The notes: generated by a model not told the origin, from the letters alone. Positions 36,947 to 50,028 are shown, counted from the first letter of the stretch. The stretch: 64,000 nt of DNA from Fomes fomentarius (GCA_022606135.1 JABYQN010000011.1:2170001-2234000), one strand, 5' to 3'. Numbers and translations are program-made.

Positions 36947-38020
36947 ATTCCAAACGCGTAGTCGGTTGGTTGGGTGCCGCTGGTGTACCCCCAAGATGGC
37001 CTATATATACCGACTTACGGGGCCTCGTGACAGTGTGGTGGTTCCAGCTGGCAGTGTCAAATTAAGATTGAGCGAAGCTCACTTCGTGTCAGAGGCTCAT
37101 GGTGGTCAGAACCTGCAGGAGCACACGTGTATGGGCGCTCGCGCTCCCTTACAGCTGTTTGCGTTTTTGGTGGCCGAGCGCCCAACTGCACAGCACACTT
37201 TGCACACGAAAAATTCGAAAAGCATATGGGAGGCCACTTCGCGTTCTCGCCTCGAGTAGCCGACAGAACTCATTGGGAGGCATGGGTGAGCACGCTGAGT
37301 GGTTTTCAAGCCTCACGAGGTACAGAAGTCCACTCTTCGGCCTGCCTCGGTAACCACGTCATCGGGCGCCAAAGGTCCGCAACTTCGAGCAAGGCATCAT
37401 AAGCCGACAATTGCTCATAGGCTGCATAGCATCGCACATAGATAGTAGGGAGTGTGTATGTAGTATACTAGGAGCCTCCAGGGCAAAGAGAAGAGGTTTC
37501 TGTGGCCGGATCTTCGTCAGAACTGGGAGATTATCTCTAGATGATCTGACTTCTGTAACTTACATAACCGAGTCTCTATGGAGATCCAGAAGGCGTATGT
37601 GTGTTTGCAAGGCTTGTAGCAGTACATAGGACTAGTCTCGGAGCAAGGGATGCAGCAGCAAGGGCACCGTCGATTTTTCCTATTTTGCTGACTTTTTCGT
37701 GTCGAAAGTGCGCGCGCGTCAGTCGGAGATGAGCGGCCACCAATTTTGGAAACAGCTGTAAGACGCTGACCCGGAGATGAATTTAGGAAGCAGGCTTACA
37801 TCGAACGTCCGTTCCAAAGAACGGGAGACCACACCTAGCGCAGGAATCTACGTTGCCCTTTAGGAAATGAGGAACTTGTGCCCCAAAGCTGAACCGGCAA
37901 GGTTCGGCGGTGACGTCTAAAACGCTCGATCATGCTCTTAAATGCCGGCTTGCGTTGGCCTCATAGGTATACTTACACATACCACGGAGAACGGAGAACG
38001 GCTAGCTCTTTCTTGGCGAG
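36947..38020. other. Divergent intergenic between two helical-protein genes
   Basis: About 1.07 kb that should contain both promoters. No clear TATA box and no gene were seen. Confidence 0.35.
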
Positions 38021-41015
38021 ATGTCGACAACAACAACCATCCTCACTTCTCCGAGCACAAACGACACAGAAGAGCGCCAGGAGCATCAGTACTTGCGGAA
38101 ATTCCTTAGTAGTCCTTAATAGTCCTTATTTGGCCTTTTAAGACGCCTAAGGACGTGTAAGGCCGTGGGCGCCTCTGCACTGCCACGGTGGCTGCTATGA
38201 CCTCCTCCTCAGCTCACTCGCGCTCGGGGCATAGCACATTCAGTTCTGGTTTTATCTATGTGAAAATATGTCGCATTCTTCGTTTACAAGCAATAAACCA
38301 TTATACCAATTTTGAGACACTTTGAAGAAGAACTGTCGTAGATATTTACTGATGTATCCGCCACCCAGACTTGTCATAAGACCCAATAAGACCGTAAGTT
38401 CATTAAGGGATTTCCCGAAGTACTGATGGAGCAGTTTCTGAGACTGCTGGGATCGCCTGCTATCGAAGACACTATAGCACGAGAGGTCAACGACCTCAAC
38501 CATACCGTGTGTCATATTTGAGCCGCCTTCCAAAAGGTCAACGAGGACGTCAAGCGATTTGATGCGAGGCGCTTCTCCGATAAGGAGGGCAATACCCTCA
38601 AACTCCATCCACGATGGCAGGCGCTTTATGACGTATGTGATCGTGACCGTCTCGTACATCACTCATCTCGTCGTCCAGACTTTCAATCGACTCATGAATA
38701 AAAGCTACGAGGACGCGACTGCTGCCACAGCCTTTATGAAAGGCGATTGTGTCAAATAGCATATCCTCCATTACTGACACACATTACAGCATATACAGCA
38801 GTGATCTCTGACGATGTCGCACCATCTGAGTACCCAGACCTAAAGATTGAGCTTCGCGAGTTTATGAAGGTTAGTACGACTTGAATTGAGTAGGAACATA
38901 TCGCGTTCTAAACACAAGTTCAGAAACTGGAGCTCAAGGACGGTATGGCCATGCAGACACAAGGAGCGTTTGCTAAGCTTGCCGATAATGTCCGCCTCTT
39001 TGTGGTCGATATTGATGAGTCCCTCTTCAAAGCTGAGAACGGAGTTATTACGGAGCTGGATAGACTCCGAAGCCGCATCGAGGCACTTCAAGCTGAGCTA
39101 GCGAAGTAAGCCCTGAATCACCGGTGGTTCGACTACTGATTTTCTGACATCGAAAAAAAACACACGGAAGGATACGTAACAAGGTAGCGTACACCAGACA
39201 TGCCCGTCGTACTTTGCACTAATCAAACCTGACAGATGAAGCGCGTTGGAATCAAGTGCCTCTCGTCCTTTGCAATTGGCGTCGCTGCCATCGGAGCCTG
39301 CATCGTCTCCCTCTCGCCAGATGCAATCTTCCTCGCTTTGGTGAGTTTGACTCAGGGCAATCAAGTCTTGCATTTCAAGCATATGTATTCAGACCTCCAT
39401 GATTACCGCAATACAGTCTGGCGTTGAAGTGTACAAACTGACAGCCGACAGCATGAGTTCGTCTCACTTGTTTGTCTCTCTGGCACGGTGACATAATAGT
39501 ACACACTGTGCGCCCGGGAGATGGGGATATCAACATAGGGACAGTCACTTTGCATAACAAACGCTCGTCTGATGAGCTGATGGGACCCGAGCAGACCTCG
39601 GAAGAAGCCGGCATTGCGCAGTCTGTGACTTGTGCCTTCGCGACGGTCGCGTCAAACTTGCTCTCCACCTCCAAGTCTCGCTCCGCTCTCGTCCCTAGGC
39701 TCCAACCCCCGTCGAAGACTTGTGCCACAGACATCTGGCCTGGGTGCTAGGTTCTTGTGCTTGCTGCTCTTTATGGTATCTGTGGCTCGGTACTGGTACT
39801 GGGTTCTGGCTCGTCGGCTTCTCTGTGTCTAGCTAGGTTCTTGTGCTTGCTGCTCTCCTGGTATCTGTGGCTCGGTGCTTCTGGCTTGTCAGTTTCTCTG
39901 TGTTGCTACCCGTTTCTAGTGCTTCCCTGGGATATGCATGGCTGCATCCTCGCTCTGGGTCTTACCTCACCGGTTTATGGGTCTGATGTATGCAGAGTCA
40001 GGTCAGGATACAAGGTGGAGGTGTGGTCGATTCGTCTATGTCGTCGCCGAGTGTTTGTGGCACATGAGTCAGATCTTGAGTGCATACATAGCTGATGTGT
40101 TCATGTCGCACACTGTGTCGACTCAGGATGAGTACATGCACTGTTTGTATGGAGTTTATAATTCGCTTCCGGGCCTGGCCCATGTACCTGTTCTTGTAGC
40201 AGTTATGTATGTGTGTACCTGTAACTGTGAATTATATTCTTTCAATGCTCCCCTGCATAGTATCAATGCTCCGTCAACGAGAGAAACCCTATGTAAGAAG
40301 AGGTTTCCCCCTACGATAATCGAGTAGGACCCCAAAACCGCCCAGAACCGCTTGGAGAGCGTGCGAACTACATGGTGAACTATTTCATTTTCCTGGTGGA
40401 AGTGCGCATGTATTCACCCAGCATCGACCGCGGAGGCGCCCGGGAGGCGCCGAATAGCGAGGAACATTCACGATGTTTTATCTTCGTCTTCATCGAGTCT
40501 TCACCCAGAATCACTGGGTGAAAACTACCCAGACTCGGGTGCACAGTGACTCCGTTCTAGATATCAAGAAGCAGCTCAAGATGTGCGAAGACAATTATGA
40601 GATGATGCACACTCAGGAAGGAGCCCTGCATGATTCCACGAGAGCTCTTAATGATGCAAAGACCGATATCAAGCAGCTGGCAATGAAGATCGACACAATC
40701 GGGGGATTTGGCAGGCGGTGAGTAGAAGAATGGTGCCCAATACTGCTATACTAGTATTCTGACTTCATCATGTCCGGGTGCAGCTCAGAGTCGATATTCG
40801 CGACTTCATGGAGCAGTTGGACCTCGCTACTGACCCTGAGGCGAGTATTACCAGAGTAAGCAACCGGTTGGTATGGCGTCTCGTGTCACAAAAGATCATT
40901 GAAGATATATTAGTTCTTTCCAAAGAAGATTGCGGCTACCCGTGAGGTTTACAGAAAGCTCATTTTCCTCCTGGAGGAGTACACAAAGGGATCGGTGAAC
41001 GCGACGCACTCCTAG
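38021..41015 (+). pseudogene. Helical-bundle protein with central hydrophobic segment, decayed by insertion and frameshift
   Basis: The ATG at 38021 opens MSTTTTILTSPSTNDTEERQ. Downstream plus-strand exons read FDARRFSDKEGNTLKLHPRW; VSYITHLVVQTFNRL, which is in another frame (frameshift near 38630); ISDDVAPSEYPDLKIELREF; a coiled-coil exon to ELDRLRSRIEALQAELA; then a strongly hydrophobic exon (CLSSFAIGVAAIGACIVSLS). An in-frame TGA lies near 38518. After about 0.7 kb of foreign-looking sequence (39745-40460) the gene resumes with KKQLKMCEDNYEMMHTQEGA, LRVDIRDFMEQLDLATDPEA and a last exon FPKKIAATREVYRKLIFLLE to TAG 41013-41015. The C-terminal exons match those of the genes at 50029 and 60890. 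The helix, hydrophobic segment, helix order resembles alpha-pore-forming proteins (ClyA/HBL type); that is inference from architecture. Confidence 0.5.
39747..39905 (+). repeat. Tandem duplication of about 75-87 bases
   Basis: GCTAGGTTCTTGTGCTTGCT begins two adjacent units, each continuing through GGTATCTGTGGCTCGGT to TTCTCTGTGT. The second unit is about 12 bases shorter. It lies in the segment that interrupts the helical gene and encodes nothing recognisable. Confidence 0.75.
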
Positions 41016-42379
41016 AGTGTGTTTGGTGTTGGAGTGTATGTTGATCAATCCTACAGATACACAGTCAGCAGTACCCATGTCTGATATTGTAAATACTACG
41101 TTCAGACAACCTCTTGTACCAAATATCAAGTGAAGTGACGCATGATGCGCTAATATATATGGGTGTACGCGACCTCGAGGCCTTCAACCTCGATGCTCTG
41201 ATCAAACTACGGCGGCCAGGCACAAGAGACCGATGCCTACTAAAGCCAATCTCGAATAATGGCAAGTAGTTCAAATGATCAATGGGTTATTTGTTGTGTG
41301 TGACGTTACGCGAACGCGCATGTCATGCAGGCGATGCTTTGGTCGACGCACCACACTAGCATTGGGGTAACCGTTTATCAACGCACGGCAATGTGCCTGC
41401 ATATGATGAAGTATCATGGCTGGTAGACTGATTGGGCAAGCGGAAGGCAGGTGCTTTGGGGCTATTTGTGTACCATACGATTTGTACTTGTACATTCGTT
41501 CACCCCTTAGTCGGTATGCCTGCCCCCTCTTTAGTAGAGCGTGTCAGTGTCCGCTGCACAGCGTATCGTCGCATGTCAGCCTCGGCTGCACTGTTGCGAT
41601 GAGTCGTGTCACACTCCTGTATCAGTCGTGGCAGAGTTGCGGCACTGCGCCAATTCAAATATTCAACTCTGCTCGTCTAGTTGAGGTGCGTGTTCGCATC
41701 ACTTTGCGGCGCGTGTCGATCTGATTTGCCCACCTACAGGGCATAGGGTGGGGTATCGCTTCCTGCAAGTTGCAGATCAATGAAATCAAAACTAAACAAC
41801 GTGTTCATACTCACAGTGAACCGTGGATGTTGAAAGTTAAACCACAGCGCGTAACAGAGGTTGCGGATAGAGAATATACCAGGACGGCTGAACGCGCAAG
41901 TACCCTGGCTATAATGTATGCAAGTCCTATACACTCCGAGTCAGTTCGCCTCACCGTCTTTGTACCATGCCTGAGACGCAAGCACCCCCACCATGCGTGA
42001 TCTCATAATGACCTAAGATAGTCGGCGTGGATCACCGTTCGATCTGAGAACCGGCCACGTCGGTCCGCCCTATATACATGCAACACGAGAAACTGGGCTT
42101 GACAGTGGATTGTCAGTGATTGTCACACAGAAAGCCAGAAGTACACCTGCCAGTCGCCTCATGCATGGAGTGTGTCATCCTCCGAGTCGTTCAGGCCCGC
42201 CCTGCCGAGAGTAAGGCAAGTAGTGACATCGATAGAGGATATTATGATCACATATCGAGGGTTTGGACGAGATGAACTGTGGGTGTCTGCAAGAGGTCTC
42301 CCTAGACCTTTTGTCGCGGTCGTCTATGGCTTGTGTCAAACTGACGATCGCATAGTATATTGCATTGCAGAGGTCGCGT
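41016..42379. other. Intergenic, no gene seen
   Basis: Nearly 1.4 kb between the helical pseudogene and the SDR gene. Only short frames; no repeat or RNA gene recognised. Confidence 0.35.
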
Positions 42380-43349
42380 TCACCACCGGTTCTGCTCGCC
42401 GTTGTAGCTAAAGAACTTCCCGCTATCCTCGTTGGTCAAGGAGGCGACTGTCTTGATGATCTGAGAGACGCTGAATACCGGTTCGAGCAGAGCACCCTCC
42501 CCACCCATCACTTCAAGAGGGCTATGTCAGCGACGAGATATTCCCACAGACATAATGTGGGGCATATACCTACCTGTCTTGACCCAGCCCGGCTCCAGCG
42601 CGATGACCGTGAAGTCTGGACGCTCAGCTTTCTGTTTGTACGTCTGGCGAGGTTTATGACATGCCCTAGTTGAATGGATCAAACTGCGAGTTGACCTACT
42701 AGCATGTTCAGCGGGGCTTTGCTGATGCTGTACGTTGTTTTCTCCCCTCCGATCGCGAGACCAATGCTCGCGAGCTGGCTGGTAACGTTCACTATCGTCT
42801 TCCTCTTGCCCTTCTCGAGAAGAGGGAGATACGTCTGGGCGAGCAGGGCTGGTCCGATGACGTTCGTGTGGATTGTGCGCTTCAGCACGTCGGGCTTGAA
42901 CGAGAACGCGGTGTCGTTCTCCTCGAGCTACATCTGCATAAGCCTTGTCCGTATGGGTAGAACATTTGCCAGCCCACTCACAATGGCAGCGTTGTTGTAC
43001 AAGTAATCGATGCGGGCATTCTCTCCTAGCAGCTGCTTCACAACGTCTACGGAGTCACGAATGCACGACTCGTCGGCCACGTCAATTGCCGCGACGTGCA
43101 GCGTCCCCTTCGCGGTATCCTGGAGGTGGTAGAGCGCGTCCGCCATCGACAAATCCTGGCATGTCGCAACTATAGTGTTGGACGAATCTGTGAGTAGCTG
43201 CCGGTTGAGCTCAAGCCCGATACCACTAGAGGATCTGTACGAGGACTCGACTGATGAGCTAGGACATGTTAGGCCACGTGAGCAAAAAACGAAACACACC
43301 CGGTGATCAGCCAGATAGTACGTTCGACCGTGTTATTTTCGGCCGCCAT
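42380..43349 (-). CDS. Short-chain dehydrogenase/reductase (SDR), copy 1
   Basis: Five exons on the minus strand. The first (ATG 43347-43349) reads MAAENNTVERTIWLITG. A GTGTGT...ACAG intron joins it to SSSGIGLELNRQLL, giving the TGxxxGIG cofactor-binding motif. Then come AAIDVADES, LLGENARIDYLYNNAAI (the NNAG-like motif), VIGPALLAQTYLPLLEKGKR, IVNVTSQLASIG and the catalytic TYSISK (YxxxK), followed by LEPGWVKT and MGGEGA; the stop is at 42380-42382. The total of roughly 245 residues fits a classical SDR of the C-factor-like cytosolic group. The substrate is not deducible. A paralog with the same intron positions lies at 57134-58088 on the other strand. Confidence 0.85.
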
Positions 43350-44378
43350 ATTGACTATGGGAGTCGAGCCCGACCTTGGAAGTCAACTAGGCGGGGAACA
43401 GGGTGCAGGGCGTGGTCCTGGACGACCTTGCCTTAGATAAGAAGCCACACGATATGCAGATAAGTATGACAACGTAAGACTGCGGCGGCTACCTCGAGAT
43501 GATGTTCGGAAGCTCGGGGGTATGAGTATCTCCTCACGACATTGACATCGCCGGTGGAGTCGTTCCTATCCGAGATAGCAAGTAATTGAGAGCGAGGGAT
43601 GAGTTCGGGGTATCGACAACATGAGACCCGTCATCTACGACTCTAGTCCCTGCTTCAAGGAACTTGTAATCGGGTCATCCACTGATATCTTCGATGATGA
43701 GATGAAGTGGAGAGGCTGACCACAAAGTTTCAAATAGAGGCTGGAAGAATAGAAGAATATCGAGGCTGGCCTTCGATGGGTGGCAACAGTTGCCATTTGC
43801 GACATGTGTGCACAAATAGATATCTATTGGAGAGAATGCAGACAAGATCGTGCGGACGTGCGGCGCGTGTACTTCATTGAACCAGAAGAAACCAGGGACG
43901 ACAAACGGGATACGAGGACGTGCATGAATCAATTAGGCTGCATATGACGGTGGAATGAGAGTGGACGGGATAAATCGTTATCGTGAGTCGTGGCAGAGGG
44001 AGTTCCAGGTGGGCATTGCGACTGGACGTAAGACGTGGACACATGAACGTTGAACAGTTGTGGGGTATATGTACAGTACTTCTTATGGGTTGCATGAGAC
44101 GTATGGAACGAGACGAGACGAGTTGGACTGCAGTGAAGATTCAAGACTGGGATGGGAGTGGGGATACTGCATGCCGAGCACAGCACCGGCAGAGACGAGA
44201 CTACAAGTCCGACACAGGCAACCTATTGTCGCCCGCGTCATTACAGAGTTCCTCGACATACCCGATTACGACTATTCGAAATCCGATGATTGGAGATCCA
44301 GATGGAGTAGAGGGCAGAGGAAGAGACGACCTACGCCGTCATACCTGTAACCCTCTACGCGCGTCCTGCCAGTACAGA
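43350..44378. other. Intergenic between SDR and Polo kinase genes
   Basis: About 1 kb upstream of the SDR gene and downstream of the Polo kinase stop. I see no gene. Confidence 0.4.
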
Positions 44379-47300
44379 TTACCGGAACCGCGACTTGGTC
44401 GCGAACGACGCGACTGACCGCGAAGGGAGAAGACCAGACCCATAAGTTGGGTTGCCCCTCATGTTTGCGTGAATTCTACTAGGACCAGGTATCGGCGCAT
44501 AGGCACGAGCCTGAGCCGGTGCACGCGCAGGAGCTGCGACGGGGAGTGGGGCTGGAGCTGGAGCTGCGACGGGGGCTGGGGCTGGGGCTGGAGCTGCGAC
44601 GGAGACTGAGGCTGGGGCTGCGACGGGGGCTAAGGCTAGGGCGAGAGCAGGAGCAGCGGCACCGTTGTCGCTGCCGTTCCCATTGAGGTTATCGCCCAGC
44701 TCGCCCGTTGCCAGGTTCTGGCTCGCAGTCCTGATCGAGAGGAGCACCTCCTTGCAGAACTTGAGCTTATCAACCAGCTTCGTGTTCAACCTCACCAACT
44801 CCTGGTTTCCTCCGAAGCCCGCGAAACGCTCCATCCTCTCCGGGCGGAGCGCATTCGCCATGATCTCCGAGAGTGTGTGCCGGGTGAGTTGGTAGTACTT
44901 GTCGATGTGCGTGACGTGCAGCCCGCCGGAAGAGAGAATGAGTTTTGAGTGGTCGTGGAAGTTGAACTGGAGCACGTCGTGGCTGAGCTTGAAGAGCGTG
45001 ACCTGTGGGATACGAAGGTACTTGTGCACGAAGTCCATGCCCTTAGTGCGCTCCACGTCTTCGTACACGTAGTCGCATTCGCGGTAGAGCCGGTCGAAGA
45101 GGTAGCGCTCGAAGTGCTTCAACAAGTACACTTTTGACTTCAGCTCATCTGGGTAGTCAGCGACAATATAGTTCTTGCGCACGTAGACCGCGCCTTGCCG
45201 GCGGGACTCGATGTAGTCAAAGTGCCTGCGGTCACATTGTCAGCGTCAGCAGAACAGATAGAGGCGGAACACGCACTGTTTGTCGGCCGACAACATCATT
45301 GAGGTACTGTCGTTGAAGTACACCCCGACAGACCCGTCCGTCATAACGTACCCCATGCCATACTTGTTGCAGTAATCCACCCAACAGGCGATGAACACCC
45401 TTGCGGGAGGAAGATCCGCATCCTCCCGCGGGTCGCGGAACAACCGTCCGATGGCCTTTGCCTCGAACGCCGCCGTGAGCGTCTGCGCCGCGATGTCGTA
45501 CGCATTCGTGCGCAGGGGGAGACCAGCGGGGAGCGGCAAGTCATCATCCCTGTCGCTCGGGATGCTCGTACCCATACCCTTCGAGGGCGCCGACATTGGC
45601 ATCTTGTCCGTCGCATTCTCCTGGACATGCAATTGGGCCTGGAGCCTTTCCGGCACATGGGTGGGGGCCTGCATCCTGTCGCGTTCTCGCTCCCGCTCCT
45701 TCATCCTCTCCTTCTCCGCTCGCTCCTTCTCCGCCCGTTCCTTCTCCGCCCGTTCCTTCTCCGCCCGTTCCTTCTCCACCCGCTGCTTCTCCTTCTCTTT
45801 CAACAACCTTGCAGCATCCCGTGTGCGCGAGGGCGGGATGTTCTCGACCTCCCCCTCCACATCATCCCCACCGAACACCGACCCCGGCGCACTGCCAGGA
45901 ACAGGTACCATCTGAGCCACGATCCGCGCCTTCTGGCTCTCCAGCTCCTTCTTTCTGATCTCCTCCACCCGCGCGCCGTACTCGTCCTCTCTCTCCTCCG
46001 CGATACCCTGCAGGCCCTGCAAGCCCCGCGCACCAGCACGCGCGGGGGTTTTCACCGCCGCCTCCTTCGCCGCCTGGAGTTTCCTAAGGAGCGGCTGCTC
46101 GCTGCGCACGCCAGGCTGGGCTGGCTGCGCGATAATGAGCGGCTGACGGGCGGAGCTGAGCAGCGCAGAGATCGGGCTGCCTGGCTGGACGGCTTTCTGG
46201 AACTCCTTCTCTTGCTGCGCGAGACTCGAGCTGACGGCGCGCATCTTGCCTTGACCGTTGCTTGCAGCGGGCGGGCTTGGGAGTGCGATGGTGGTAACTT
46301 GATCCTCGTCGAGCAACGCGTACCGCCGGAGACGCGCTAAGTTTGCCTGGGACATGTGGCGTTGGATGTGTCGGAAATCAGGGGGTGAGTCGTGTGCAGA
46401 GATCGGAATGTAGCCAGGCACGGTGCCAGTGGTGAACCAATCGTGGTTGACGATGTCGTGTAGAGTTGGGCGCTCCGAGGGATCTGGCGTCAGGATGGAC
46501 TGGATGAGCTCCCTGACGAGCGTGGAGACAGCGCGGTCTGTAGGGAATTCGTAGTCGTTGTCACGTATACGTCTGAAGGGAGGCAATTCCAGTACGATCA
46601 GCGTACATGTAAAGATGGTAGGGAGCGACAGACTTACTTATAGATGGCCTTTACGTCCTTAGTCTGGAAAGGAGGGCGACCTACGACTAGTGTGTAGAGG
46701 ATGACGCCGATGGACCAAGTGTCGACCTCAAAACTATGTCCATTCACGTTGTCGAAGAGGACCTCGGGGGCGATGTAGTTCGGTGTCCCGCAGATAGTCT
46801 TCTTGCGTTCGCCTGGGGTCTCGATGAGCGCGGCGAGTCCGAAGTCACCAACCTTCACGTTCATGTTTCTGTCGAGGAAGATGTTGCCGAGCTTAAGGTC
46901 ACGGTGGATGACTTGGTGGTTGTGCATATACTGACATGCACCAATGAGCTGGACCATGAAGTACCGGGCTTCGGGCTCGGTGAAGCGGCGGCGGCGGCGC
47001 AGCATGTCCATCAGGGAGCCGTTGTGGCAGAGCTCGAGGGTCATGTACACGTTCTCTTCGTCCTCGAAGCACTCTTCGAAGAGAACGATGTTGGGGTGGT
47101 CGAGTGACTTGTGGATCTTGATTTCTGCATAGAGCTAAAAGGGGAGATGAAGATAGACAGATGAAGAGAATGTCGACAAATGCTCACCTTAATCTTGGCT
47201 TTCTTGTTCTTGAGGGAAGATTTGGTAACAACCTTGCAAGCGGACCTGCGTCCGCGGGAGTCTCTTACTTCATACACACGAGCGAAACCTCCCTGTTGTA

Positions 47301-47855
47301 GTATCGATTAGCTCCGACAATCCTTAGACCGACATGACCAAAGAGTCATTGTTGGCGCCGTGCGTATAATCAAGGAATAAGCAAAGCAAGCCACTGCGGT
47401 TGTCCACCGACTCTGGACAAACGAGACAGCCATAAAGCACCGTAACGACCAGGCCAGTAGCAGACAATCGAGACGCCTGATCATCGTATGCCTTGACAAC
47501 GTAGCTCTCTACCAAGTGATAGCGAGTTCCACAGAGAAGCGTGCCGCCAGCACTGTCGCACGAGCTAGTGAGAATGAGTACTGACCTCACCAAGAAGACC
47601 CTCACGCTTGAATGCCAGTGAACCAGAACTGTCCGTGATCACCTGAGGCGGGGATGGAGGGGTAACTTTGGCATTCTGCCTGGGCAGAGGAGGCGAAGAG
47701 GGTTCTTTGGGGGGCTGCACCTGTTGCTTGGGTGGGGGTCGAGGGGCTGGCTGCGGGGGAATGCGAGGAACGTTGACGGCGTAATGATTGGCAGCGGTGG
47801 CGAGAGGGTGTCGGCGAGGCGGAGGCGGCATAGTGGTGTAGAAGGGAGTGGACAT
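44379..47855 (-). CDS. CDC5: Polo-like kinase (mitotic Ser/Thr kinase)
   Basis: Five exons: 47586-47855, 47188-47292, 46638-47134, 45277-46572 and 44379-45225. A Pro-rich N-terminus leads into the Polo-type glycine loop [12 protein letters not shown], split by the first intron. Then come ACKVV (Lys), [16 protein letters not shown], the T-loop [14 protein letters not shown] and a complete C-lobe. The linker holds an unusual repeat of ERAEKE units, about four 18-base copies near 45715-45785. Polo box 1 starts at [20 protein letters not shown]. Polo box 2 keeps the phosphopeptide-binding His and Lys in DHSKLIL. Polo kinases drive mitotic entry, spindle assembly and cytokinesis. An Ala/Pro-rich repeat tail ([20 protein letters not shown]) follows polo box 2 and is not a usual part of the family. 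CDC5 is the yeast name (plo1 in fission yeast). Confidence 0.95.
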
Positions 47856-48629
47856 CGTGTAGGCCTAACACCGACGATGTCTTGGGCAGTCTTGAGGCTG
47901 GCGGGAGTGTCGTCGACGACAGAACAGAAACAGAGAAACACAACCTCACCCGCGTGGTCAACACATGTTACCGCTTATGTCAGCCCACGTGTTGGTTCAA
48001 CTTCACGCGTTGCGCGTTTTGTCAGGTGATCGTGTATCGTGCGAAACTGCTGTCACCTAAGCTGAGGCATCCCGAAATTACTCAGCTCGTTACTTACGCT
48101 TGACCACACGATGCTCCTTGTGCAGACGGACCGGCGCAGGACCCTAGTATCGCGGCCACCTGTACGCCACTCTATCACATTTCCGTTCGTTGATTTTGCG
48201 CTTGTCGACCTAGGTTAGCGTGCTGCACGTTGCTTTCGCTATGCATGACGTCCTATTATAGGGACAACCTGAATATGGTAGGCAAACCTTGCCTGAGTAA
48301 ATGGCGTAGCTTTTCAGCAAGCGCACACCTTCGGACCGATACCTGTTCTACCGCTTCCGGGTACAGTCCACTGTGACCCATGCAGAGGAGCAGGGTCGAG
48401 GGTTGTGTCCTGCTTTCTTGAGTTTCACTCGTAACTCGTAGCGCGTTTGCTGTCTCGGATACAATGTGAGACAAGAGAAGCGACGGAGAGATGGATCGCG
48501 AACTAAAGGGGGTGCGCAGACAGCCTGCGACACAGGGCCTTCTCGGCCTCAGATAGCTGTGTCTAGGTCGAACTTGGATGCTGCGGTACGCCGCCGCATG
48601 TTGACTGACTCTAATCAAGTACAGCGTGT
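47856..48629. other. Upstream of the Polo kinase gene; no gene seen
   Basis: About 770 bases that should include the kinase promoter. No clear TATA box or other gene was recognised. Confidence 0.35.
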
Positions 48630-49120
48630 TGAATGCGCCTGACATCCTTCCCAACCACACTGCACATCCGTCACTCGTTCGTCTTCCTTGGGGTACGGCA
48701 TGAGGACATGCCATTCGATGATGGCCGGGAAGCCTGGGATCATGATCGAGCAAGTTCCTCCCAATTCGCATTCTCATACACCCGCGGGCCGTCACATATC
48801 CCCTCATACCCGTTAGTGACCTCTTCGTCCACCGGCATCTCATTGGTAGCCTGACTAGATGATGTCTCAAGTTCAGGGTTGACACTCACCGAGGACATCG
48901 AACGCGACTCAATGTCTTCACTCATCCGTATCCTCGGCCCTTTCACCAACAACGTGATCGATGTCCATTATCCCTCGCTACACATACCGGACATCTGGAG
49001 AGCTGCGGCAGAACAGCCTTTCTACGAGGTCTCACTTGACCTACACGTTTTCATAAACCGTTCGTCACTTACCCTCCTGCTAACTCAACATATGTGAACT
49101 CACATACGCCTAGCGCGGAA
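48630..49120 (+). pseudogene. Remnant related to the helical-protein remnant at 59.0 kb
   Basis: GACATCTGGAGAGCTGCGGC at about 48990-49010 and the following TACGAGGTCTCACTTGACCT...TTCATAAACCGTTCGTC align with 59275-59360 (ATTTGGAGAACTGCTGCAGA, TACGAGGCGTCGCTTGAACT, TTCATAAGCTGTTCGTC). Weaker similarity starts near 48675 (CGTTCGTCTTCCT) versus 58910. No intact frame spans it, so it looks like the eroded 5' part of another family copy. Confidence 0.4.
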
Positions 49121-49961
49121 CTGCAGACACGGTACTTCTTCCCCTCGTCCATCCGGCGCTCCCCTCTGTCAGACTGTGGAATGGTCCGCGGCCGAGGAAC
49201 CATGATGAGAAACGGTTCAACATCAGACTCTGATCAGGTGTCCCAACAGAAGCTCAAAGTTTGCGTCCAGGAGGGGAAGCCTTCGGCGAGTTGCCAAGGT
49301 GTGCTGCAGCAACCACAGTACTCTGGCGAACCCTTCACGTAGGCGTGCCTCGCGCATGTTGCGGCTAACAATAACCAAGCTCGGCGGGCATCGAGTGGAC
49401 ATAGTACAATCCTGCGGATTGCGCCAGAAGTCCAGACTTCAAGTTGTAAGGTGGGTTCTCTATTTTCCAGGCATCGGTAGCCCACTCTTCTGCTGCGGTA
49501 GAACCTTACCGTGTGAAGCGTTTGCGTCGAACCTAGGTAGAATCTATCGTAGCTGCCAACTGGTGTTGCGATTGCTGGCTTCAGGCACTCCTGGGGTGTG
49601 CACGTTTTTAGGGAGAAGTGCGCATTACTCGGAGCTTAGTGAGACGGAGACCTCGATTCTCATGTCGATTTAGCTCACGCTGAGACACTTTGGGTGTAGT
49701 CCACTCCACCTCAACGGAATGAGCGTTCTGCGATGCAGTGTTATGAGCGATTTTAGTATCTACTGAGGCCACCTACAAGTTCTTGGCCGCTTCGGAGCGA
49801 TCTTCGCTATAGCTGCAGTGCACTGCCCTTCGCCGCGGGGCATTGACCCCTGGGTAGTAGATCGCTGCATACGGCTACAGTACAGCACGAACAAGCCACT
49901 GGAAATCTTCGGCTCGTGAGCAATGTTCTCGTCAGCTCCCCGTGTTTTATCATGGCTGTGG
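49121..49961. other. Intergenic, no gene seen
   Basis: About 840 bases between the remnant and the TATA box of the next helical gene; no supported feature. Confidence 0.35.
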
Positions 49962-49969
49962 TATATAAA
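49962..49969 (+). promoter_or_regulatory. TATA box of the helical gene at 50029
   Basis: TATATAAA lies 67 bases before the ATG. The paralog at 60890 has TATATAAT 70 bases before its ATG, so core promoter geometry is conserved between the two. Confidence 0.6.
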
Positions 49970-50028
49970 AGTGTGGTTCTTGACACCCCCCGGTCATTTT
50001 CTTACAGCTTTTCTGTCCACTCGAAGTC

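Noticed and set aside
38252..38662. Minus-strand 136-codon frame over the helical pseudogene
   Set aside because: The plus-strand reading gives the family-like order of pieces that continues downstream; the minus frame is a shadow.
45596..46340. Plus-strand Leu/Pro/Ser-rich frames opposite the Polo kinase linker
   Set aside because: They mirror the ERAEKE repeat and lack any gene feature.
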